From Desulfobacterales bacterium (GTDB taxonomy: Bacteria; Desulfobacterota; Desulfobacteria; Desulfobacterales; Desulfobacteraceae): a stretch of DNA of 5,714 nt. The position numbers were made by a program, and so were the translations under genes. Of the stretch, positions 1 to 4,860 are shown piece by piece (position 1 is the stretch's first letter; each line of letters starts with the position of its first letter). The stretch covers positions 1 to 5,714 of the forward strand of contig JAKSAU010000705.1 in NCBI GenBank assembly GCA_022361535.1, given 5' to 3'. The notes under the pieces were generated by a model. It was not told the DNA's origin. It saw nothing but the letters and a program-made list of their open reading frames with translations, and made no database searches.

Positions 1-236
1 CAAGTATTGAAGCAAAGAAGATCCCTGGTTACAAAAAAATCGAAGTTTTAAGAATTGATTTAGAAGATGAAGTAGAATTTATAACCATAATGACATTTGA
101 ATCACTTCAGAATGTTAAAGATTTTCAAGGTGAGGATTATAAAAAGTGTTATGTGCCGGATGCCGCAAAACAGGTGCTGAAACGATGGGATCAAGAATCA
201 GTACATTATGAGCTAGTAGAGACAAGGAAGTATTAA
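1..236 (+). CDS. Antibiotic-biosynthesis-monooxygenase-like protein (dimeric alpha/beta barrel), C-terminal part
   Basis: This is the 3' end of a gene cut by the left window edge. The open frame starts with the codon at position 3, encodes 77 visible residues and ends at TAA 234-236; no start is visible. The visible part has the pattern I-P-G-Y-K-K then a strand (IEVLRIDLEDEVEFITIMTF), E-S-L-Q-N-V-K-D-F-Q-G-E-D-Y, V-P-D-A-A and a final H-Y-E-L-V strand. This resembles the second half of ABM/Dabb-superfamily proteins, in which a strand ending in 'F.S' precedes a helix containing 'F.GEDY' and the last strand is 'HYEV'. Such proteins are usually about 100 residues long, so roughly a quarter is missing. 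Many members are of unknown function; some are small cofactor-free oxygenases or heme-binding proteins. No catalytic residue can be assigned here. The rhodanese gene follows 89 bases downstream on the same strand, so co-transcription is possible but not shown. Confidence 0.65.
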   Translation, partial: SIEAKKIPGYKKIEVLRIDLEDEVEFITIMTFESLQNVKDFQGEDYKKCYVPDAAKQVLKRWDQESVHYELVETRKY

Positions 237-325
237 GTATAAATTATTCATCTATGCTGGAAGATCTCACAGTACGGTGTTTGGCGCCAGGTTAAACGCT
301 ATACGAATTTAAAAAAGGTAACCAA

Positions 326-709
326 ATGGATCAAATAGAGTTTTACGAAGCAAAACTATCATATGAAACCGATTCTTGGGATTTGTTTGAAGCCATTAAG
401 TCCCAGGAGTCTATCATTGTGGTGGATGCTCGTTCTAAAGAAACCTTCAAAACTGAACATATTCCTACTGCGGTAAGCATCCCGCACAAAACAATGTCTG
501 AGTTGACAACAGGCCACTTGGATAAATCTAAGACATACGTCACTTATTGTGACGGCATCGGCTGCAATGCGTCAACAAAAGGGGCCCTTAAATTAGCTAA
601 GTCGGGATTTCAGACTAAGGAACTTTTAGGTGGCTTGGATTGGTGGAAACGTGACGGGTATGCAACTGAAGGAGAGCAGAAAACACAAGGCAAATCCATT
701 ACAGACTAA
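326..709 (+). CDS. Single-domain rhodanese-like sulfurtransferase
   Basis: A complete 127-residue protein, the usual size of a stand-alone rhodanese domain. Rhodaneses carry a sulfane sulfur as a persulfide on one cysteine and pass it to acceptors such as cyanide, thiols or partner proteins. Visible family features in order are the VVDARS strand and turn (32-37), the H-I-P-T-A-V-S-I-P segment (45-53), the active-site strand and loop T-Y-C-D-G-I-G-C-N (73-81) with predicted catalytic Cys75, a following helix (STKGALKLAKSGF), and the closing G-G-L-D-W-W-K-R-D-G-Y motif (102-112). There is no signal peptide or membrane segment, so it should be cytoplasmic. The loop has a second cysteine (Cys80) where many rhodaneses have arginine. 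The ATG at 326 is supported by AAAGG at 314-318, 7 bases upstream. Its physiological sulfur donor and acceptor cannot be told from the sequence. The gene converges with the methyltransferase gene, 62 bases away, and no clear terminator hairpin lies between them. Confidence 0.9.
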   Translation: MDQIEFYEAKLSYETDSWDLFEAIKSQESIIVVDARSKETFKTEHIPTAVSIPHKTMSELTTGHLDKSKTYVTYCDGIGCNASTKGALKLAKSGFQTKELLGGLDWWKRDGYATEGEQKTQGKSITD

Positions 710-771
710 TTTCATCTGTTCAGGATTGTGTAGTGGCAGCCTGCTATTGATTTAACGGTGATACTTACTAG

Positions 772-1485
772 TTAAAGGGGCTTTTTGAAATACATTACCA
801 GGCTTTTTCCCAACACAGGGTTAAATAGTTTGTCTACCCATGTGGTCAGCTTTGGCTTTTTCATCAGATCCCAGACCAGAAGCCTGTGATAAAGATTAAC
901 AGGCAAAGAATCTGTCCGGTTAGGTCCGACCAGACATTTGAGCCACCAATACGGACTGTGGATGCTGTGGGCAAAGTGAAAACCTAAAAACTTTGGTCCC
1001 TTGTCCTGAATGCTTTGGATGATCTCTTTTTGGTTATAAATCCTGACATGACCCATGTTGGCGTTGAAGTATTCATCCGAAAGTGCCCAGCAGATCTTTT
1101 CGGGCCATGCACGGGGTACGCTTACAGCTAATGTTTTACCTGGTTTGACGATTCTGACCAGTTCGGACATGGCTTTGTCATCGTCCGGAATATGTTCAAG
1201 TACTTCCGAGCAAAGCACCACATCAAAACTGTTATCTTCAAAGGGCAGGGCGGTGATGTCAAGGCATGACAGATTCCATCCGCTGCAGGAAAGATCATCT
1301 ATTGCATCATGGAATTCAAGTTTGCCTTTTGTCGTGACAAGGTTGTCATACCCGTAATCTGCACCTGTACAAACCGCACCCTTTTCCTGGCAGGCCCGAA
1401 CCGTATGGCGGCCTTCTCCGCAGCCGATATCCAAGACCCTGTCTCCGGGCTGGATGTTCAGACGCTTAAAGTCCATGGTAATCAT
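772..1485 (-). CDS. Class I SAM-dependent methyltransferase (Methyltransf_11 type)
   Basis: Encodes 237 residues from the ATG at 1485. A TTG three bases upstream (1488) is also in frame, but the AGGAGG at 1497-1492 lies 6 bases from the ATG and only 3 from the TTG, so the ATG is preferred. Rossmann-fold SAM-binding features are clear: motif I VLDIGCGEGRHT (17-28), an acidic residue after the second strand in G-A-D-Y (Asp43), D-I-T-A-L-P-F (76-82), and motif IV FDVVLCSEVLEHIPD (88-101) followed by the post-IV helix and V-K-P-G. A G-H-V-R-I-Y segment (145-150) resembles the substrate-side region of UbiE/type-11 enzymes. It should transfer a methyl group from SAM to a small molecule, lipid or sugar; the acceptor is unknown. 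The start overlaps the end of the glycosyltransferase gene by 20 bases, so the two are likely co-translated and may act on the same glycan or glycolipid. No signal peptide is seen; an aromatic/basic stretch around 179-211 might contact a membrane or a lipid acceptor, which is only a guess. Confidence 0.88.
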   Translation of the reverse strand: MITMDFKRLNIQPGDRVLDIGCGEGRHTVRACQEKGAVCTGADYGYDNLVTTKGKLEFHDAIDDLSCSGWNLSCLDITALPFEDNSFDVVLCSEVLEHIPDDDKAMSELVRIVKPGKTLAVSVPRAWPEKICWALSDEYFNANMGHVRIYNQKEIIQSIQDKGPKFLGFHFAHSIHSPYWWLKCLVGPNRTDSLPVNLYHRLLVWDLMKKPKLTTWVDKLFNPVLGKSLVMYFKKPL

Positions 1486-2719
1486 CAATCACCTCCTGAT
1501 ATACGGCCGCGGTTTTCATGGCACATTTTTCCCAGGTAAATTCAGACATGACCCGGTCATACCCCCTTTGGGCAAGATCTTCACGTTGTTTTGGATCATC
1601 AAGCAATTCAATTATGGCATCTTCAAGTGCTTTGGCATTTCCGGGAGGAATCAGTTTGGCTGCATCGCCTGCCACTTCAGGAAGCGCTCCGCCTGTTGTG
1701 GAAATAACAGGAATCCGGCAGGCCATGGCTTCTCCTACAGGCAGGCCAAAGCCTTCATACATGGACGGTACGACAGCGATTTGTGCTTTTGCATATTCTT
1801 TGACAAACCGATCATGATCTATTCTTCCGGTAAATTCTATGTGTCGGCCAAGATCCAGTTTTTTAACAAGCTTTTCAATACCCCCGTCTTTTTTGGGTGT
1901 TCCGATCACGGTTAAGGAAACCTCACGTTTTTTGAGTATACCTTTTAGGGCATGCAACAGGTGATAAAGTCCTTTTAATGGGGTGTCTGCACTGTTGGTC
2001 ACAATGAGGCGCCCAGGGATCTTTTTAATGTGATCCAGGGGATAGAAATTGTCTATATCAATGCCAATGGGAATGGTCCTGAACCTTGATTCGGGAATTT
2101 TAAATTCCTTTGAAATATCTTTTTTGGAACTGTCAGATACCGTGATAATGGATGGAATTCTGCGGGCCACAAATTTTTGCATCCCGATAAACGAATACCA
2201 GCGCATGGCCTTAAGCTTTTTCCAAAAGGAGCGGGTACTCTGCACCGCCAGCCGCCGATCCACGGTCATGGGGTGGTGGATAGTAGCGGTAACAGGCAGA
2301 TCCCTTGCCAGTGACAGCATGCCAAATGCCAGGCATTGGTTGTCATGGATAATGTCCATACCTTTTGTTCTGCCCTTCATATACCTTTGGACGCGCATAC
2401 CAAATGTCATGGGCTCGGAATATCCCATGGCAGAGATGTCAAGCCACTCAATCAGGTTTACCGGGTCTTTAAGTTCTTCAAGACTGGGGGTGCGGAATAG
2501 ATCTTCGGGGTTATACAGGTCCAGGGTTTCCAGCATGGTCAACTTGACCGTTTGATTGACTAAAGGGTCAGGGGGGCCCGCGATTACCTCTACCTTGTGA
2601 CCTAAGTCAGACAGGGCATGGCTTAAATGACGGACATAAACTCCCTGTCCCCCGCAATGGGGGTTGGACCTGTATGAAATCAGTCCGATGCGTAAGCCTG
2701 TTTTATGGATCGTATTCAT
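1466..2719 (-). CDS. Glycosyltransferase family 4 (GT-B fold)
   Basis: Encodes 417 residues, typical for a two-domain GT-B retaining glycosyltransferase. The N-terminal domain opens with a strand R-I-G-L-I-S-Y (10-16) and a glycine motif C-G-G-Q-G (22-26) followed by the helix VYVRHLSHALSDLGH, as expected for acceptor-side GT4 domains. T-I-H-H-P (146-150) and the linker V-S-D-S-S-K-K-D (194-201) with P-I-G-I-D (217-221) are also family-like. The C-terminal donor domain shows T-P-L-K-G (246-250), the F-T-G-R-I strand (296-300), the E-x7-E motif with Glu322 and Glu330 (in Y-E-G-F-G-L-P-V-G-E), and the following S-T-T-G-G-A-L-P-E segment that contacts the nucleotide-sugar in relatives. It should transfer a sugar from an NDP-sugar to a lipid, glycan or small-molecule acceptor at the cytoplasmic face; the sugar and acceptor cannot be predicted. 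The ATG at 2719 has no evident Shine-Dalgarno sequence and lies only 15 bases after the CCA end of tRNA-Arg. The methyltransferase gene overlaps its 3' end. Confidence 0.9.
   Translation of the reverse strand: MNTIHKTGLRIGLISYRSNPHCGGQGVYVRHLSHALSDLGHKVEVIAGPPDPLVNQTVKLTMLETLDLYNPEDLFRTPSLEELKDPVNLIEWLDISAMGYSEPMTFGMRVQRYMKGRTKGMDIIHDNQCLAFGMLSLARDLPVTATIHHPMTVDRRLAVQSTRSFWKKLKAMRWYSFIGMQKFVARRIPSIITVSDSSKKDISKEFKIPESRFRTIPIGIDIDNFYPLDHIKKIPGRLIVTNSADTPLKGLYHLLHALKGILKKREVSLTVIGTPKKDGGIEKLVKKLDLGRHIEFTGRIDHDRFVKEYAKAQIAVVPSMYEGFGLPVGEAMACRIPVISTTGGALPEVAGDAAKLIPPGNAKALEDAIIELLDDPKQREDLAQRGYDRVMSEFTWEKCAMKTAAVYQEVIDDYHGL
1491..1497 (-). promoter_or_regulatory. Ribosome-binding site of the methyltransferase, inside the glycosyltransferase gene
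   Basis: The minus strand reads AGGAGGT here, a near-perfect Shine-Dalgarno sequence. It overlaps the glycosyltransferase codons for Gln-Glu-Val near its C-terminus. Its spacing favours the methyltransferase ATG at 1485 over the TTG at 1488. Its position within the upstream gene points to translational coupling. Confidence 0.85.
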
Positions 2720-2734
2720 GGGAAGTGTATTAGA

Positions 2735-2810
2735 TGGTGCGCCCGGCTGGAATCGAACCAGCGATCTTCAGCTTCGGAGGCTGACGCCTTATCCACTGGG
2801 CTACGGGCGC
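2735..2810 (-). tRNA. tRNA-Arg, anticodon CCG, CCA encoded
   Basis: The minus strand folds into a full cloverleaf. The acceptor stem GCGCCCG pairs with CGGGCGC, the D-arm begins GCCC and ends GGC, the anticodon stem is TCAGC/GCTGA with loop CTCCGAA (anticodon CCG, reading CGG codons), and the T-stem GCTGG/CCAGC encloses TTCGATT. The discriminator is A (2738) and the CCA tail is encoded at 2737-2735. The body is 73 nucleotides and closely resembles bacterial tRNA-Arg(CCG). It lies 27 bases after the folC stop and 15 bases before the glycosyltransferase start, all on the same strand, with no obvious promoter or terminator between. It is therefore probably cut out of a folC-to-methyltransferase transcript by RNase P and 3' processing enzymes. 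No second copy of its 3' end was seen in the window, so there is no sign of an integrated element here. Confidence 0.97.
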
Positions 2811-2837
2811 ACAAAATCCAGGCGTCTTTATACCATA

Positions 2838-4145
2838 TTATGAGATAAAATCCAGTTCAAATTTTTCCCTGGCCTCTCCTGCTACATAAAGAGAACCTGC
2901 TATACAGACAGCATCCTCTTTGCAAGATATTGAAATTGCATGTGAAACAGCTTCTTTTACATCTTCGATCACCAAGGTCTCGCCTGTGAAATATTTTTCA
3001 ACTGCAGAAACCATGACATCGGTCTCAAGACTTCGGTCTATCTTGGCCTTGGTAACGATTACCCGGTTGGCTCGGGATGCCAGATGCTCCAGCATTTCCT
3101 CATGGGGTTTGTCATCTAAAATGCCCACAACAAGGGTCAGTTTTTTATCATCCAGGGTGTCGTTCAGGTATTTGCCAAGGACCTGGGCAGCTTTAAGATT
3201 ATGGGCGCCGTCAAGGATAACCAGTGGTTCTTCCATGATTCTTTCCAGGCGTCCCGGCCACTTAGCCTGGGCAAGACCGTTTTTGACCAAGTCCAGGTTC
3301 AGGTTATATCTGTCATCCTTGGATTTGTTCCGGTCAAAAACCAGTTCACAGGCTGCCAAAGCAAGGGAAAGGTTTTCCCGCTGGTGATCTCCGGGCAACG
3401 GTTTTTTTATCTCTTTGAAAGACTGGTTAATACCCTGGAAAGTATATGTAGGTTTCTTCGGGGTTTTACGGATGGAAAAATCTTTTTTAAACCGGTACAG
3501 GTCTGCATCCTTTTCCTTGGCAAGGCCTGTGATCATTTCCAGTCCGGATGGCTGGGAAACTGCAGTAACTACAGGGATTCCCTGTTTGATAATCCCGCCT
3601 TTTTCACGGGCCAGATCTTTGATGGTATTGCCTAAGTAATCTGTATGTTCAATGGACAGATTGGTAATGACACTCACCTCAGGCCGGATGATGTTTGTGG
3701 CGTCAAATCGGCCGCCCATACCTGTTTCGATAACAGCCCAGTCTACCTGTGCTTTTGAAAAATAGTAAAATGCCATGGCCGTTGCAATTTCAAAAAAAGT
3801 GGCCCGGCGTTTGCCGATATCTACTGCATGCACGGCATTATATGCTTTGACCACATCATCATCACTGATCTGTTCTCCGTCAACGCAGATCCGTTCGTTG
3901 AACCGGATCAAGTGAGGGCTTGTATAAATGCCCGTTTTAAAGCCTGCGGCTCTGAGGATCGAGGCAATATAAGTGGCAGTAGAGCCTTTGCCGTTGGTTC
4001 CGGCCACATGGACCATTTTATAGTTTTTATGGGGATTGTTCAGGAACTTGAGGATATTTAATATGGTATCCAGCTCAAGCTTGATACCAAACCGGCCCAG
4101 TTTATAAATCTTTTCCAGGCATTGGTCGTAAGAAGTGTTTGCCAT
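2838..4145 (-). CDS. folC: Bifunctional dihydrofolate synthase / folylpolyglutamate synthase
   Basis: Encodes 435 residues, full length for FolC. The enzyme joins L-glutamate to dihydropteroate to make dihydrofolate and then adds further glutamates to folates, using ATP through an acyl-phosphate intermediate, in the cytoplasm. Mur-ligase-family landmarks appear in order: the P-loop H-V-A-G-T-N-G-K-G-S (46-55), the folate-binding loop T-S-P-H-L-I-R-F-N-E-R-I (75-86), E-T-G-M-G-G-R-F-D-A-T-N (140-151), I-T-N-L-S-I-E-H-T-D-Y-L-G (160-172), E-K-G-G-I-I-K (181-187), whose Lys187 matches the lysine carbamylated in relatives, G-D-H-Q-R-E-N (252-258), W-P-G-R-L-E (296-301), the C-terminal-domain motif I-L-D-G-A-H-N (310-316) and G-S-L-Y-V-A-G-E (417-424). 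All key motifs are intact. The ATG at 4145 lacks a clear Shine-Dalgarno sequence and sits just after the rpsU terminator, which leaves little room for a promoter of its own. Whether it makes both activities or mainly the polyglutamylation cannot be told from the sequence. Confidence 0.96.
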   Translation of the reverse strand: MANTSYDQCLEKIYKLGRFGIKLELDTILNILKFLNNPHKNYKMVHVAGTNGKGSTATYIASILRAAGFKTGIYTSPHLIRFNERICVDGEQISDDDVVKAYNAVHAVDIGKRRATFFEIATAMAFYYFSKAQVDWAVIETGMGGRFDATNIIRPEVSVITNLSIEHTDYLGNTIKDLAREKGGIIKQGIPVVTAVSQPSGLEMITGLAKEKDADLYRFKKDFSIRKTPKKPTYTFQGINQSFKEIKKPLPGDHQRENLSLALAACELVFDRNKSKDDRYNLNLDLVKNGLAQAKWPGRLERIMEEPLVILDGAHNLKAAQVLGKYLNDTLDDKKLTLVVGILDDKPHEEMLEHLASRANRVIVTKAKIDRSLETDVMVSAVEKYFTGETLVIEDVKEAVSHAISISCKEDAVCIAGSLYVAGEAREKFELDFIS

Positions 4146-4158
4146 AGAGTTTGTCCAT

Positions 4159-4197
4159 AAAAAAACCCGGCATATCAGACTAATCTGATATGCCGGG
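4159..4197 (-). terminator. Intrinsic terminator after rpsU
   Basis: A perfect 14-base-pair stem (4166-4179 with 4184-4197) encloses a 4-base loop. On the minus strand it is followed directly by seven T residues (4165-4159), the classical Rho-independent form. The hairpin begins 14 bases after the rpsU stop. Its T-tract ends 13 bases before the folC start codon, so it separates the two genes and probably limits read-through into folC. Confidence 0.95.
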
Positions 4198-4211
4198 CGA
4201 TTTTGTGTGCG

Positions 4212-4421
4212 TTAGCTACGTCTTCTGCGAGATCTTGAGGCAGCAATTCGTTGTCTTCTCATTGCTTCTCTCATCTTACGTCTTCTGTACTGACACGGTT
4301 TTTCATAGTGCTTTTTAACCTTGAGACGTTTGAACAGACCGTCGTTCTGAATTTTTTTCTTCAGAATTCTTAAGGCCTTTTCAACATCGTTATCAATAAC
4401 GTTGACCGTAATTTCTTTCAA
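4212..4421 (-). CDS. rpsU: Small ribosomal subunit protein bS21
   Basis: Encodes 69 residues, normal for bS21, a small basic protein of the 30S subunit that lies near the 3' end of 16S rRNA and helps in mRNA binding during initiation. The family pattern is clear: K-E-I-T-V-N-V-I-D-N-D-V-E-K-A-L-R at the N-terminus, L-K-K-K-I-Q-N-D-G-L-F-K-R-L-K, K-K-H-Y-E-K-P, and a tail dominated by arginines (ending S-R-R-R-R-S). The start must be the TTG at 4421. The same frame has a TGA at 4439-4437 and no ATG or GTG between, and the protein aligns with its family from the residue after the TTG. AAAGGGG at 4437-4431 lies 9 bases upstream and can serve as ribosome-binding site. The gene has its own strong terminator and is therefore likely to be mostly a single-gene transcript. 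A clear promoter was not identified. Confidence 0.96.
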   Translation of the reverse strand: MKEITVNVIDNDVEKALRILKKKIQNDGLFKRLKVKKHYEKPCQYRRRKMREAMRRQRIAASRSRRRRS

Positions 4422-4430
4422 GCAGCATCG

Positions 4431-4437
4431 CCCCTTT
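4431..4437 (-). promoter_or_regulatory. Ribosome-binding site deciding the rpsU TTG start
   Basis: The minus strand reads AAAGGGG, a purine-rich Shine-Dalgarno-like stretch 9 bases upstream of the TTG at 4421. It supports the TTG as the true start. An ATG in another frame (4440) overlaps this site but would only open a 15-codon frame ending inside rpsU. Confidence 0.6.
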
Positions 4438-4636
4438 CATAGTGGATTTAAATATTAAATATTTATAACCCGACTTTGTACCAAATCGTGAGTGAGAAAG
4501 CAAGCGAAAAACTTGCATGGCCGTTGGTTTTTGATCAGATGGGTGATTAAAGAGTTCACAGTTCGTGGGAGGTTTTTGTAATTGTATGCTATATCGATTC
4601 TTTGTTGATTGCTTGAGCAGGGCAATCTTATATACT

Positions 4637-4726
4637 GATACCGGCCCGTTTACTCTAAGAAACGGCTGCCGAATTATTTTGTAAAAATCCACCTGATGCC
4701 GTCTTCTTAGAGCAAACGAGCCTATC
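4637..4726. repeat. Long imperfect inverted repeat (hairpin or cruciform candidate)
   Basis: The core arms are 4647-4666 and 4698-4718. Read against each other they match at 19 of 20 positions with one extra base (C4703). Pairing continues outward through 4643-4646 with 4719-4722 and, after a two-base bulge, 4637-4640 with 4723-4726. The 31-base interior contains a small nested hairpin, ATTTT-GTA-AAAAT (4676-4688). Neither side carries a run of T that would make it a terminator. It could be an RNA leader structure, a small RNA, a binding site for a dimeric regulator or the remnant of a small repeat element; the sequence alone does not decide. Confidence 0.8.
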
Positions 4727-4771
4727 TGCCAAATGTGATTACGTTAATTTTGTCTGTCATAAGAGAGACTC

Positions 4772-4800
4772 TGGACAATTTTAAAACTTTATTTCATACT
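4772..4800 (+). promoter_or_regulatory. Candidate sigma70-type promoter for the transglutaminase-like gene
   Basis: TGGACA (4772-4777) matches the TTGACA -35 consensus at 5 of 6 positions. It is separated by exactly 17 bases from CATACT (4795-4800), which matches TATAAT at 4 of 6. Transcription would start near 4807, giving a leader of about 54 bases before the ATG at 4861. It is a pattern match only. Confidence 0.5.
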
Positions 4801-4860
4801 ATTTCAGCTTTTAGATAAACTTTTTTGATTCGAATATCTATTTTCAGGACAAAAATACAA

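Larger units (their letters stand above)
4422..4860. other. Divergent non-coding region between rpsU and the transglutaminase-like gene
   Basis: About 440 bases with no believable gene. It should hold the promoters of both divergent genes. A sigma70-like promoter for the rightward gene is visible at 4772-4800, and a large imperfect inverted repeat occupies 4637-4726. On the rpsU side the minus strand around 4490-4445 is AT-rich (GGTTATAAATATTTAATATTT) and may contain the rpsU -10 element, but no good -35 partner at normal spacing was found. Two small hairpins (GCAAG/CTTGC near 4500-4516; GATTGC/GCAATC at 4607-4627) have short stems and no T-tract of note. Confidence 0.8.

Noticed and set aside
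270..300. GTTAAAC near the rhodanese gene, resembling an integron attC core (GTTRRRY)
   Set aside because: No matching upstream RYYYAAC core and no paired stem arms were found; the four-base CTGG/CCAG match around it is too weak. A single seven-base match is expected by chance.
710..771. Possible terminator between the convergent rhodanese and methyltransferase genes
   Set aside because: The GGCAGCCTGC segment cannot form a stem with a usable loop, and no hairpin followed by T residues is present on either strand.
1054..2555. Several plus-strand open frames of 76-168 codons opposite the methyltransferase and glycosyltransferase genes
   Set aside because: They are antisense to well-supported genes, have no recognisable motifs and show the composition expected of opposite-strand shadows. 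The same applies to those opposite folC.
2735..2810. tRNA-Arg as an attachment site for an integrated element
   Set aside because: No integrase gene and no repeat of the tRNA 3' end is present in the window, and the flanking genes look like a stable operon.
4499..4516. Small hairpin GCAAG...CTTGC followed by TTTCT on the minus strand
   Set aside because: The stem is only five base pairs and the T-run is interrupted, so it is not a convincing terminator.
4607..4627. Hairpin GATTGC...GCAATC in the non-coding region
   Set aside because: A six-base-pair stem with a nine-base loop and no T-tract; no function can be argued from it alone.
4393..4692. A 99-codon minus-strand open frame overlapping the rpsU start
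   Set aside because: It begins with GTG, runs through the inverted repeat and AT-rich leader, ends inside rpsU in another frame, and its translation resembles no family I know. It is most likely chance.
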